Both the position numbers and the translations under genes were made by a program. Shown here piece after piece: positions 23,641 to 32,679 of a stretch of 64,000 nucleotides of DNA (position 1 is the first letter of the stretch; each line of letters starts with the position of its first letter). Origin of the DNA: an uncultured Lachnospiraceae bacterium. GTDB taxonomy: Bacteria; Bacillota; Clostridia; Lachnospirales; Lachnospiraceae. The stretch is from contig URSA01000001.1 in the NCBI GenBank assembly GCA_900550475.1, positions 269,012-333,011 on the forward strand, read 5' to 3'. A model generated the notes under the pieces. It searched no databases. It was not told the DNA's origin and worked only from the letters and a program-made list of their open reading frames with translations.

Positions 23641-25089
23641 TTATTCTTGTTCTTTACGGATGGGCTCCAGAATGTAATCGTCCAGTGCTCCCCTTGTTGC
23701 CTTAAAACATTCCTGTGTATAGACGTTCACCGCATAGACCGTTCCCGTCCGGTTCTGCACGCCTATGGAATCCTCAAACACCTCCGCAACCATGTAGAAG
23801 TCTCCCTGTTCGGGAATTCCAAGCACGTACTGGTACAGATAAAGGTATCTGCCGTCCACACCTCCTGTGGGTTTCCCCATGGTGTTTTCCAGTCTTCCTT
23901 CCTCCACCAGACCTATGACCAGCGTATCCACCGCCTGCTCCGGCGTGGATTCCGTGTCAAGCTTCAGCTCAAATTCCCTTGTAGTGCAGTCTCCGCACAC
24001 CCCTTCCTCGCTGTAAGTGATAAATTTAAACTCGCTCTTTCCGAGGGGCATGGGAATCGGCCCGGTATATTGCGTCGAATGCTCCGTTGGAATCGTACCG
24101 TCCGTGGTGTAGTAGACCTCTCCGTCCATGGGGAGCTGCACTTCAATCAGCATCGGTGTGGTGTATTCACCGCTGTAAGTTGCCACCTCAGGTGCCGGCG
24201 GCTTCGCCACATTGATCACATAGGATTTCGCCACCACTTCGCTGGCAATTCCGTACGCGTTGACAAACAGGGCGGACACGGTATGGCTTCCCGCCTCCAG
24301 AAAGATTGGCGTTATGTATATGTCGCTGGTTTCGTCCGGCACCGTACCGTCCGTGGTATAGTAGATGGTTCCCTGCGTGGCGCTTGTCAGTTTCAGGGGC
24401 ACCACCTTGTCATAGGTTCCCTCCTGATAGCTGAACTCCGGCGGAAGCGCCATATAGCTCTGGAACATGACGCGGATCGCATCATCCTCCGTATTCATCA
24501 GGATCGTGTTTATGGATGCATAGTCCTCCAGATTGACATAGTAGGCTATGATCCGTTTATACGCCGCCGCAAGCTCCTCCTCGGTGGCTGTCCCGGAGCG
24601 TATGACGGCAAACAGCATATCCACATACTCTCCCTCCCTGCCGGACTGGCTGTAAAGCTCTGCCAGAGTGAAACGCAGGGCATTGTCATTTCCCTCCAGC
24701 TCCAGTGCTCTCTCAAAATACCCGATCGCTTTCTCCGTATCTCCTGCCTGAAAAGAACTGTTCGCCTTCGTAATCTGGTAGCTGACCGAATGGTATCTGA
24801 GCTGCCCCACGATCAGGATTCCCGCAATCGCCGCCACAAAGACGATTCCCGCAGCGCCCGCAATCAAAGCAATTCTTCTTTTTGCCGCTGCGTCCCGCAG
24901 CCGTTCCCGCTCCTCTTTCCCGGAATCCGGCACCTGCTCCCTCACTTCCTCCACGATTCCCGAAAGCGTTTCGTGCATGCTATATTCAATTTCCGGATCG
25001 AAGTCCGGTACAATATGGATATCCTCGCCGCATTTCTCGCAGTAGAGGTAACCGTCCCGGATCTCGGCACCACACTTTGGACACTTCAT
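23641..25089 (-). CDS. Zinc-ribbon, TM, TPR and chitobiase-like repeat protein
   Basis: This 482-residue mosaic has a zinc ribbon at residues 1-20 (KCPKCGAEIRDGYLYCEKCG), a TM helix around 75-95, and TPR-like helices from about 105 to 165 (AIGYFERALELEGNDNALRF). At least two short beta repeats of the chitobiase/CHB_HEX C-terminal kind follow, each with YYTTDGT(V/I)P. The last stretch is a new beta domain. The ribbon would be cytosolic and the repeats outside the membrane. The function is unknown; the repeats suggest polysaccharide or cell-wall contact. GGAGC lies 7 bp before the ATG. It is between folD and nfnA. Confidence 0.75.
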   Translation of the reverse strand: MKCPKCGAEIRDGYLYCEKCGEDIHIVPDFDPEIEYSMHETLSGIVEEVREQVPDSGKEERERLRDAAAKRRIALIAGAAGIVFVAAIAGILIVGQLRYHSVSYQITKANSSFQAGDTEKAIGYFERALELEGNDNALRFTLAELYSQSGREGEYVDMLFAVIRSGTATEEELAAAYKRIIAYYVNLEDYASINTILMNTEDDAIRVMFQSYMALPPEFSYQEGTYDKVVPLKLTSATQGTIYYTTDGTVPDETSDIYITPIFLEAGSHTVSALFVNAYGIASEVVAKSYVINVAKPPAPEVATYSGEYTTPMLIEVQLPMDGEVYYTTDGTIPTEHSTQYTGPIPMPLGKSEFKFITYSEEGVCGDCTTREFELKLDTESTPEQAVDTLVIGLVEEGRLENTMGKPTGGVDGRYLYLYQYVLGIPEQGDFYMVAEVFEDSIGVQNRTGTVYAVNVYTQECFKATRGALDDYILEPIRKEQE

Positions 25090-25109
25090 GGAAAAGCTCC
25101 TATCTATTC

Positions 25110-25958
25110 CTATTCGTTTTGCAGATGCAGGGATGTGACGCAGTTATGCATCAGCATGGCAATGGTCATGGGCCCCACTCCTCCGGGAACCGGTGTGATC
25201 GCACTGCACTTTGGCGCCACATTTTCATAGTCCACATCTCCGCAGAGCTTCTTTCCCTCCATCCGGTGAATCCCCACATCAATGACAACGGCGCCCTCCT
25301 TCACATAGTCCGCCGTGATCATCTTCGGTCTGCCCACCGCCACGATCAGAATATCTGCCCGTCCGGTGATCTTCGCAAGATCCTTCGTATGGGAATGTGC
25401 CACCGTGACGGTTGCGTTCTCCCTGAGCATCAGAAGGGACATGGGCTTTCCCACTATATTGCTCCTTCCCACCACGACGCATTCCTTCCCATCCATGGCG
25501 ATGCCGGAGCGCTTCAGCAGTTCAATGATCCCCGCCGGCGTGCAGGATACGAATCCCGGCTCGCCGATACACAGTGCTCCCACATTCTGCGGATGGAACC
25601 CGTCCACATCCTTGCGCGGATCAATGGCGCGGATCACGGTGTCCTCGTCGATCTGTCCGGGCAGCGGCAGCTGAACCAGAATGCCGTTCACATCCCTCCT
25701 GCCGTTTAAGTCGCCGATCAGGGCAAGCAGCTCCTCCTGCGTTGTCTCCTCCGGCAGTTCATATGCAAGGGAACGGATGCCCGTATACTCGCATGCCTTC
25801 TTTTTATTTCCCACATATACCGTGGAAGCGGGATCCGCGCCCACCTGGATCACCGCGAGGGTCACTTCCGTCCCCTGCTCCTTCAGGCGCGCCACCTCCT
25901 GTTTTAGTTCTTCCTTGATCTGTGCGCTGATCGCCTTACCGTCTATCACCTGTGCCAT
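25110..25958 (-). CDS. folD: Methylene-THF dehydrogenase/methenyl-THF cyclohydrolase
   Basis: This 282-residue bifunctional enzyme oxidises 5,10-methylene-THF and hydrolyses methenyl-THF. SVYVGNKKKACEYTGI, GILVQLPLPGQIDED, the catalytic Lys in KKKACE, VVGRSNIVGKPMSLLMLRENATVTVAHS and PVPGGVGPMTIAML all match. The start ATG 25958 has GGAG seven bp before it. It is 18 bp after fhs, so formate can flow from fhs to methylene-THF in the same operon. I saw no separate fchA. Confidence 0.97.
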   Translation of the reverse strand: MAQVIDGKAISAQIKEELKQEVARLKEQGTEVTLAVIQVGADPASTVYVGNKKKACEYTGIRSLAYELPEETTQEELLALIGDLNGRRDVNGILVQLPLPGQIDEDTVIRAIDPRKDVDGFHPQNVGALCIGEPGFVSCTPAGIIELLKRSGIAMDGKECVVVGRSNIVGKPMSLLMLRENATVTVAHSHTKDLAKITGRADILIVAVGRPKMITADYVKEGAVVIDVGIHRMEGKKLCGDVDYENVAPKCSAITPVPGGVGPMTIAMLMHNCVTSLHLQNE

Positions 25959-25976
25959 ATCGCTCTCCATTCGCCT

Positions 25977-27647
25977 TTAGAATAATCCTGTTATCATGCC
26001 GTTATCATCCACATCGATGCCGTATGCCGCCGGATTTTTCGACAGTCCCGGCATGGTGACGATGGCGCCCGTCAGCACCACCACAAAGCCCGCGCCCGCA
26101 GACACATAGACCTCGCGGATATTCATTTCAAAGCCCTCCGGTCTTCCTAATTTTGTAGGATCGTCGGAAAGGGAATACTGATTCTTCGCCATACATACCG
26201 GAAGCGAACCAAAGCCCAGACTTTCCAGCTTATCGATCTGCTTTGCTGCGGCGGGGGCATAGCTTACGCTGCCCGCACCGTAGATTTTCTTTGCCACCGT
26301 CTCGATTTTCTCCCGTATGGAAAGGGAATCCTCGTAGAGCGGTTCGAAATGGCTCTCCTTCTTTTCAAGCGTCTCCAATATCTTCTCCGCAAGGGCAATT
26401 CCTCCCTCACCGCCCTTCTCCCATACCTCGGAGAGTGCGAACTCGCAGCCCCTCTCCTCGCAGAAAGTCCTGACATAGGAAATCTCCGCCCCCGTATCCG
26501 TCACAAAGGAGTTGAGCGTCACCACCACGGGTACGCCGTACTGCTGCAGATTCTCTATGTGCTTTTCCAAATTGACGATTCCTTTTTTCAGCGCTTCCAG
26601 ATTTTCCGCTCCAAGCTCCGCCTTCGGCACGCCGCCGTTGTATTTTAATGCGCGCACGGTCGCCACCAGAACCACCGCATCCGGGGAAAGCCCCGCTTCC
26701 CTGCACTTGATGTCAAAGAACTTTTCCGCTCCCAGATCGGCGCCGAACCCGGCCTCCGTGATACAGTAATCCGCCATCTTGAGCGCCGCCTTCGTTGCGC
26801 GCACGGAATTGCAGCCGTGTGCGATGTTTGCAAAGGGGCCCGTATGTACCAGTGCGGGCGTATGCTCCAGCGTCTGGATCAGATTGGGCTTCAACGCATC
26901 CTTAAGCAGTGCCGCCATGGCGCCCACTGCCTTGAGCTGTCCCGCCGTCACCGGGTTGCCGTCGTAGTCATATGCCACTACCATGCGGGCAAGTCTCTGC
27001 TTCAGATCCTGCATATCCTCGGAAAGTCCCAGTACCGCCATGATTTCGGAAGCCACGGTGATCACAAAATGATCCTCCCGCACGAATCCGTCCATCTTGT
27101 TTCCAAGACCTACCACTATATTTCTCAGCACCCTGTCGTTCATGTCCAGACAGCGCTTCCATACGACCTGTCTGGTATCGATCCGCAGCTCGTTTCCCTG
27201 CTGGATGTGATTGTCCAAAAGGGCAGCGAGCAGATTGTTGGCGGAGGTGACCGCATGGAAGTCACCGGTAAAATGCAGATTCAGATCCTCCATGGGAACC
27301 ACCTGTGCATAACCACCGCCCGCAGCACCTCCCTTGATGCCAAAGCACGGCCCAAGAGACGGCTCCCGAAGGGCAATCACCGCCTTCTTATTCAGCTTGC
27401 CGAACGCCTCTCCCAAACCCACGCTGGTGGTCGTCTTTCCCTCTCCGGCGGGTGTCGGATTGATCGCCGTCACCAAAATCAGCTTGCCGTCCGGTCTGTC
27501 CTCAATCCGCTTTAAAAAATCATCCGAGAGCTTTGCCTTGTACTTTCCGTACAGCTCCAGCTCATCCTCTTTTATGTCCAGCCGTTCCGCGATCTTAGTG
27601 ATCGGTTCCATCACCGCTTCCTGTGCGATCTGAATATCTGTTTTCAT
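25977..27647 (-). CDS. fhs: Formate-tetrahydrofolate ligase
   Basis: This 556-residue enzyme has the usual Fhs length and attaches formate to THF with ATP. The P-loop-like TPAGEGKTTTSVGL and REPSLGPCFGIKGGAAGGGYAQV and the C-terminal GAGFVVVLTGAIVTMPGLSKNPAA are diagnostic (in pieces). GAGG is 7 bp before ATG 27647. It lies 31 bp after ftsK and is followed by folD, a common clostridial pairing. Confidence 0.98.
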   Translation of the reverse strand: MKTDIQIAQEAVMEPITKIAERLDIKEDELELYGKYKAKLSDDFLKRIEDRPDGKLILVTAINPTPAGEGKTTTSVGLGEAFGKLNKKAVIALREPSLGPCFGIKGGAAGGGYAQVVPMEDLNLHFTGDFHAVTSANNLLAALLDNHIQQGNELRIDTRQVVWKRCLDMNDRVLRNIVVGLGNKMDGFVREDHFVITVASEIMAVLGLSEDMQDLKQRLARMVVAYDYDGNPVTAGQLKAVGAMAALLKDALKPNLIQTLEHTPALVHTGPFANIAHGCNSVRATKAALKMADYCITEAGFGADLGAEKFFDIKCREAGLSPDAVVLVATVRALKYNGGVPKAELGAENLEALKKGIVNLEKHIENLQQYGVPVVVTLNSFVTDTGAEISYVRTFCEERGCEFALSEVWEKGGEGGIALAEKILETLEKKESHFEPLYEDSLSIREKIETVAKKIYGAGSVSYAPAAAKQIDKLESLGFGSLPVCMAKNQYSLSDDPTKLGRPEGFEMNIREVYVSAGAGFVVVLTGAIVTMPGLSKNPAAYGIDVDDNGMITGLF

Positions 27648-27678
27648 GTCTCGTCCTCTTTTCCTCGCCGTCAGGAAA

Positions 27679-30312
27679 TCAAATTTCCTCCAGCAACTGT
27701 TCAAATTGTTCCATGCTCATCAGTACCTTGCGGGGCTTGGTTCCTTCCTCCTCACCCACAACGCCGTACTCGTACAACTGATCCATAATGCGCGCGGCAC
27801 GGTTGAATCCGATCTTGAACATTCTCTGGAACATACCGATGGACGCCTTGTCCTTGTCGATAATGAATCTTCCCGCATCCGCAAAGTATTCATCCACCGC
27901 ACTTCCCCCGTCCGTACCCGAGGAAGCCGAAGTGCTGCCGCTTCCCATATTCTTGATCTGTTCTTCCACATCCTCCGCATAGACATTGCCGATTGCCTGA
28001 TTTTTCAGGAAATCCACCACATCCGAAACCTCCCTGTCGGACACGAAGGCTCCCTGTATACGCGCCGGTTTGGAATAGCCCTGCGGGTAAAAGAGCATAT
28101 CGCCCTTTCCAAGCAGCTTCTCCGCGCCATTCATATCCAGAATCGTCCGGGAATCCACTCCGCTGGACACGCTGAACGCCACACGGCTCGGCATATTCGC
28201 CTTGATCAGACCCGTGATGACATCCACGGAGGGACGCTGGGTGGCAATGATCAGGTGAATGCCCGCCGCTCTGGCAAGCTGCGCCAGACGGCAGATGGAC
28301 TCCTCCACCTCTCCGGGGGAAACCATCATCAGATCCGCAAGCTCGTCCACGATAATCACAATCTGGGGGAGCTTCGCCGGGGCTTCCGTATCCCCTTTCT
28401 CCCGCATGCTCTCCACCTTCTGGTTATATCCCTTCAGATCACGCACATTGAAGTCCGCAAACTTCTTGTAGCGGTCGGTCATCTCCGAAACGCCCCAGTG
28501 CAGTGCGGCGGATGCCTTCTTGGGATCCGTCACCACAGGGATCAACAGATGGGGAATGCCGTTATATACGCTTAACTCCACCACCTTGGGATCCACCATG
28601 ATGAGCTTTACATCATCCGGGTGTGCTTTATATAAAATACTCATGATCAGCGTGTTGATGCACACGGATTTTCCCGATCCGGTGGCACCGGCAATCAGCA
28701 TGTGGGGCATCTTTGCAATGTCCGCCACCACAACCTTGCCCGCAATGTCCTTGCCCACGGCAAACGCCAGATTGGAGGGAAACTCCTTAAACTCCTGCGT
28801 CTCCAACAGATCCCGCAGTGCCACGGGGGAATTTTCCTTGTTAGGCACTTCGATTCCGATCGCCGCTTTTCCGGGGATCGGCGCCTCGATACGGATGTCC
28901 GTGGCGGCAAGATTCAGCTTGATATCGTCGGCAAGTCCCACGATCTTGCTCACCTTCACACCCTGCTCCGGCTGTAATTCATAGCGGGTCACGGAAGGTC
29001 CCTGACTGATGTCGGTGATGGTGACTTTCACGCCGAAGGTTGCAAGCGTCTGCTGCAGTCTTGCGGCAGTCTCCTTAAGCACCTTTGCGGAATCACCTCC
29101 GCCGCCCTTCCCCTTCTGTAAACGGGACAGGGGCGGAAATATGTATTTCCTGGGCATCTTCTTCTCCGCCCCCTGCTGCATGTCCGTCTCCAGCTTTGCC
29201 GCTTCCTCCTCCGTTTCCTTCGGGGAGGGCTTTACAGGCGCTTTGGGCATCTCCATATGGATCGCCGGCTCCTGTGTCCGATGCCACACAGACTCCTCGA
29301 CAGGCACAGCGGGCTGCTCATCCCACGGTTCATCCTCCGGCTCCCATGCGGAATCGTCCTGCGGCGTGATCTCATGAATTCCCTGAATGGAAATCTTGTC
29401 GAGATCCCGTGACACATGTACCTCTTCCGCAGGCATCTCCTGCTCCGCATCCTCGAGAATAATCTCATGGATATCGTCACGGCTCTTTTTCTGTGTCACA
29501 GGCTCCAGTGTGATGTCCGCCATCACGCCGGATACCTTCCGGTCCATGCGGAGGATCTTCTCATTCTCCTTCTCCTCCGCCTTAAGCCGCTGTTCTTCAT
29601 CCTTCCTCTGGCGTTCCTCCTCCCGCCTCAGACGGGCTTCCTCTATGTCCACCTGTCTGTTTCTGGCGTTTTCCCGCCTTCTCTCCATATCTTCCCTGGA
29701 CAGCTCCACAACCCTGCGGCCGCCGTTTTTCAGGCCGTTCACCACCGAGTGCTCCGTCAGGAGGACAACGGCAATCACTGTCAGAATGATCAGCACGATC
29801 ACGGTTCCCAAAGTATCAAGCAGGGAGTGGAGCAGATAAACCAGACTTCCCGCGATCACACCGCCGCCGGTCTTTCCGGTGCTGTCATACACATAGATTT
29901 CCTTCAGACTGTAACCTGCCATCTTCATGGCGTTTCCGGTGAGCATCTCGCAGAGTGCCCCCGCCATGAGGAACAGGATCACGCCCGCAACCAGCTTTCT
30001 TACCGCCGCAGGGCTCCCCGCGTTTGCGGACCAGAACGCCGCGGCAAAGAAAACGGCAAGCGCCGCCACATAAGCCAGATAGCCAAACATGCCGAACAAA
30101 AAGCGGCTGATGGCATCCCCCACGGTTCCGATCACGCCGAAATTGCACAAAAACAGAATGACTGCCGCCGCAAACAGCAGGATCAGCGTCACCTCATGGA
30201 AAATGGCGCTCTCCTGCTCCGTATACTGTCTGCTGTTCTTTTGTTTATGATTTGAAGTACTCCGGCTGTTTCTGCCGGATGACGTTGTTTTTCTACCCTT
30301 GCTTGCTGCCAT
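27679..30312 (-). CDS. ftsK: DNA translocase FtsK/SpoIIIE
   Basis: This 877-residue protein has four N-terminal TM helices, a long charged linker (about residues 190-400) and a RecA-like motor. The Walker A is IAGATGSGKSVC, Walker B is VIIVDELADLMM, and IIATQRPSVDVITGLIKANMPSRVAF and the FDSRTILD-like VDSRTILDMNGAEKLLG follow. The C-terminal gamma domain ends EEGTKPRKVLMSMEQFEQLLEEI. It pumps DNA through the division or sporulation septum. ATG 30312 lies downstream of a promoter at 30365-30393. Confidence 0.97.
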   Translation of the reverse strand: MAASKGRKTTSSGRNSRSTSNHKQKNSRQYTEQESAIFHEVTLILLFAAAVILFLCNFGVIGTVGDAISRFLFGMFGYLAYVAALAVFFAAAFWSANAGSPAAVRKLVAGVILFLMAGALCEMLTGNAMKMAGYSLKEIYVYDSTGKTGGGVIAGSLVYLLHSLLDTLGTVIVLIILTVIAVVLLTEHSVVNGLKNGGRRVVELSREDMERRRENARNRQVDIEEARLRREEERQRKDEEQRLKAEEKENEKILRMDRKVSGVMADITLEPVTQKKSRDDIHEIILEDAEQEMPAEEVHVSRDLDKISIQGIHEITPQDDSAWEPEDEPWDEQPAVPVEESVWHRTQEPAIHMEMPKAPVKPSPKETEEEAAKLETDMQQGAEKKMPRKYIFPPLSRLQKGKGGGGDSAKVLKETAARLQQTLATFGVKVTITDISQGPSVTRYELQPEQGVKVSKIVGLADDIKLNLAATDIRIEAPIPGKAAIGIEVPNKENSPVALRDLLETQEFKEFPSNLAFAVGKDIAGKVVVADIAKMPHMLIAGATGSGKSVCINTLIMSILYKAHPDDVKLIMVDPKVVELSVYNGIPHLLIPVVTDPKKASAALHWGVSEMTDRYKKFADFNVRDLKGYNQKVESMREKGDTEAPAKLPQIVIIVDELADLMMVSPGEVEESICRLAQLARAAGIHLIIATQRPSVDVITGLIKANMPSRVAFSVSSGVDSRTILDMNGAEKLLGKGDMLFYPQGYSKPARIQGAFVSDREVSDVVDFLKNQAIGNVYAEDVEEQIKNMGSGSTSASSGTDGGSAVDEYFADAGRFIIDKDKASIGMFQRMFKIGFNRAARIMDQLYEYGVVGEEEGTKPRKVLMSMEQFEQLLEEI

Positions 30313-30337
30313 GATGATTACTCCCATCCTGAAAATG

Positions 30338-30353
30338 CGTACCGCCCGGTACG
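30338..30353. repeat. Perfect inverted repeat in the ftsK leader
   Basis: CGTACC-GCCC-GGTACG: two 6-bp perfect arms around 4 bases, between the -10 box and the ftsK start. It could be a regulatory hairpin or an operator; no regulator is known to me for this site. Confidence 0.5.
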
Positions 30354-30364
30354 ACAATGAGAAT

Positions 30365-30393
30365 ATTATATCATTTTTCCCCTGCCTTGTCAC
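30365..30393 (-). promoter_or_regulatory. Sigma-A-type promoter before ftsK
   Basis: GTGACA (30388-30393) and consensus TATAAT (30365-30370) on the minus strand with 17-bp spacing; overlaps the last codons of tepA. Confidence 0.65.
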
Positions 30394-31105
30394 CATGTAT
30401 ACAATTTTTTATCATGTAGTGCAGCTTTGCAAGCGCCTCCCTGATTCCGCCCACTTCATTGATGATCCCTTCCTCCACGGTCTGCTGTCCCACCAGAATG
30501 GTTCCCACGTCCTTTGTCAGGATCCCGGTCTCCATCATCAGCTCCTCAAGTCTCTCCTGCCCTATCCCGCAATGGGAGCAGACAAAACCGGTGATCCGGT
30601 CCTGCATCTGTTTGAAATAGTCAAAGGTCTGGGGAACCCCGATTACCATGCCGGTCATTCTGACCGGATGAATCACCATCGTACCGGTTGGCACAATAAA
30701 GGAATAGTCCGTGCTGACCGCGATGGGAACCCCGATGGAGTGGCTTCCCCCAAGCACCAGCGACACGGAGGGCTTCGACAGGGACGCCAACATTTCCGCG
30801 ATGGCAAGCCCCGCCTCCACATCCCCGCCCATGGTGTTGAGCAGCACAAGGACGCCCTGAATCTCATCGCTGTCCTCTATGGCAGCAAGCTGGGGAAGCA
30901 CATGCTCGTATTTTGTTGTCTTTGCCTGTCCGTTCAGATTGTCATGCCCTTCCACCTCCCCGATAATGGAGAGAAGGTGGATCCTATGTTTTTCCCTGCT
31001 GTGATCCAGCGTCACCTGCCCGGTCTCCTCAATGCGTTTGTCCCTCTGCTGTTCCCTGTTCATCCTGTCCTCTTCCGTCTGCTTTTTGGTATTTTCATCT
31101 CCCAT
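30371..31105 (-). CDS. tepA: ClpP-like translocation-enhancing protein TepA
   Basis: This 244-residue protein of the ClpP/crotonase fold matches TepA/YmfB: HRIHLLSIIGEVEGHDNL, LVLLNTMGGDVEAGLAIAEML, and GGSHSIGVPIAVSTDYSF with the nucleophile Ser in GSHSIG. TepA is reported to aid protein translocation across the membrane and degrade signal peptides. GGAGG stands 5 bp before ATG 31105. In many Firmicutes it sits next to ftsK/spoIIIE, as here. Confidence 0.92.
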   Translation of the reverse strand: MGDENTKKQTEEDRMNREQQRDKRIEETGQVTLDHSREKHRIHLLSIIGEVEGHDNLNGQAKTTKYEHVLPQLAAIEDSDEIQGVLVLLNTMGGDVEAGLAIAEMLASLSKPSVSLVLGGSHSIGVPIAVSTDYSFIVPTGTMVIHPVRMTGMVIGVPQTFDYFKQMQDRITGFVCSHCGIGQERLEELMMETGILTKDVGTILVGQQTVEEGIINEVGGIREALAKLHYMIKNCIHGDKAGEK

Positions 31106-31144
31106 TCTGTCCTCCGTTCCGCGGACATTTCAAATTCCGCCCAC

Positions 31145-31172
31145 AAAAAATAAGGAGCCTGTATGGCTCCCT
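31145..31172 (-). terminator. Terminator after the glycosyltransferase operon
   Basis: A 6-bp GGAGCC/GGCTCC stem (31155-31160 with 31166-31171) plus a T-run at its 3' side on the minus strand, just below the membrane glycosyltransferase gene. Confidence 0.75.
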
Positions 31173-31198
31173 ACTATTGTTGGCAAAACAAAGGAATA

Positions 31199-32668
31199 TT
31201 ATTTTTCCAGATCAAAATCATCGTTTTCGTCCACCTCGACGTCGTAATGCATCTCCTCGGGCGGTATTTCCCTCTGGTATCCCATGGTCTTTTTCACATG
31301 CTTTTTCGGAAGGGGAAGTGGATTTTCGATGAACTTCACCTTGCCGGCCGCAGGCGGATCCACCGCCTCACTGAGCGCTGCCACAGCTGCCGGTAACTGA
31401 CTCACACCGCTTTCTTCCACAGTCTTCTCTTCCGCAGCTTCCCCGGTTTCTCCATGCGCAGACACCGCTCTTGCCGCAGCACCTGCCATGGCGGCAAACA
31501 CCGCCAACATCAGGTATTCATAGCGTACCTGCACATGATCCGTCCTGCATATACACAGCAGGACAAGTCCGATTTCCAGCATCATAAACGGTGTCTGGCA
31601 CTCCTCTTTGCGCGAGCAGAAAAAGCCGGGCAGTCCAAGCAGAATCACAAACGCCGCCACCGATAACAAAGCCAGCTCCATCACCGTATTTTCCCGCAGG
31701 AAAACCAGATCCGAAAGCACGGGGGACTGCGGAACATAAGAAGCCGCCCACACCCTGCACACGCTGATAAAGTCTGCACCGCTTAGGGAAGCGTCCGCAA
31801 AAAAGAGAACCGCCAATACTGCAAGAAAGCTTACAAGTACCACGCCCCACTGGCTAAACAGCCGCTTTCTTCCCTTTGCAAGCGCAAGCCCGAATACCGG
31901 GATGAAAAGGAGCAGCCCCGCCCCGTCAAGATAGGTGACAGCCGCGATCGCAGCGCCGCACAGCACCGTCTGCAGCCAGCCGTACCAGCCGAATTTATCC
32001 TTTTTTTGTCTGGCTGTCATTCTGCCCACCATCAGCAGCACGATGCCAAAGAGCAGAAAATACAGCATGCGGGGAGAATAGACCAGAGCCTCCCTGCTTG
32101 CGGACGGCATAAACATCAGCACGGCAAGCGCCACAATGCCCGCCGAAGCCCCGGAAAACCGTCTGACCGCCAGATAAAAGACAAGCGCACCCACTGTCTG
32201 CAGCGTAATCTGCAAAAAGACTCCCGCCGCAAAGTGATTGCCCACCAAATAAAACAATGCGCGCAGCATTCGCACATACAGATACTGGGCGCCGTAAGAA
32301 AGAGGCGGAATTGCCTCCCCGTTTACCTGTGCCATATCAAAGTAGGCAGCCTCCTCCATCCCTTTGTCAAGGAACAGTACTCGCAGCGTCACGCCTGCGG
32401 CAACCAAAAGCACCGCAACGACCGCTTCCGCCACCGCTTTTCTCACGCTGTTTCCCTTCCCGCCGCAGCGGTTTGCAATCCTGCGCACAAGCAGAAAAAC
32501 GCACGCTGTCAGGACAAAGGAAAGGCACACAATGCCGATCTGTCCGTAGGGATTTGTCAGGGGCGTGGCATCCAGCGTTTTTAACAGTATCACCGCAAAG
32601 CCGATACACGCAAGGATACCGTGAAGCCCCCACACAATATAGCTGAACATTCTTTTTTCAAAAGCCAT
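31199..32668 (-). CDS. Polytopic membrane protein resembling GT-C (ArnT/PMT-like) glycosyltransferases
   Basis: This 489-residue protein has about 11-12 TM segments. A periplasmic loop with GAQYLYVRMLRALFYLVGN, then GALVFYLAVRRFSG, recalls GT-C fold sugar transferases that use polyprenyl-phosphate sugars. The C-terminal 80 residues are an acidic cytosolic tail. It starts 12 bp past the stop of the GtrB-like gene, whose product would supply the lipid-linked sugar, so the pair may glycosylate a wall polymer or protein. The family assignment is moderate. ATG 32668 follows GAGG. Confidence 0.6.
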   Translation of the reverse strand: MAFEKRMFSYIVWGLHGILACIGFAVILLKTLDATPLTNPYGQIGIVCLSFVLTACVFLLVRRIANRCGGKGNSVRKAVAEAVVAVLLVAAGVTLRVLFLDKGMEEAAYFDMAQVNGEAIPPLSYGAQYLYVRMLRALFYLVGNHFAAGVFLQITLQTVGALVFYLAVRRFSGASAGIVALAVLMFMPSASREALVYSPRMLYFLLFGIVLLMVGRMTARQKKDKFGWYGWLQTVLCGAAIAAVTYLDGAGLLLFIPVFGLALAKGRKRLFSQWGVVLVSFLAVLAVLFFADASLSGADFISVCRVWAASYVPQSPVLSDLVFLRENTVMELALLSVAAFVILLGLPGFFCSRKEECQTPFMMLEIGLVLLCICRTDHVQVRYEYLMLAVFAAMAGAAARAVSAHGETGEAAEEKTVEESGVSQLPAAVAALSEAVDPPAAGKVKFIENPLPLPKKHVKKTMGYQREIPPEEMHYDVEVDENDDFDLEK

Positions 32669-32679
32669 ACGCCGCCTCA

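Noticed and set aside
23647..25230. A 527-codon open frame on the plus strand
   Set aside because: It lies wholly opposite the zinc-ribbon/TPR gene and part of folD; the peptide is His/Arg-rich with no domain, as expected from the reverse of GC-rich coding DNA.
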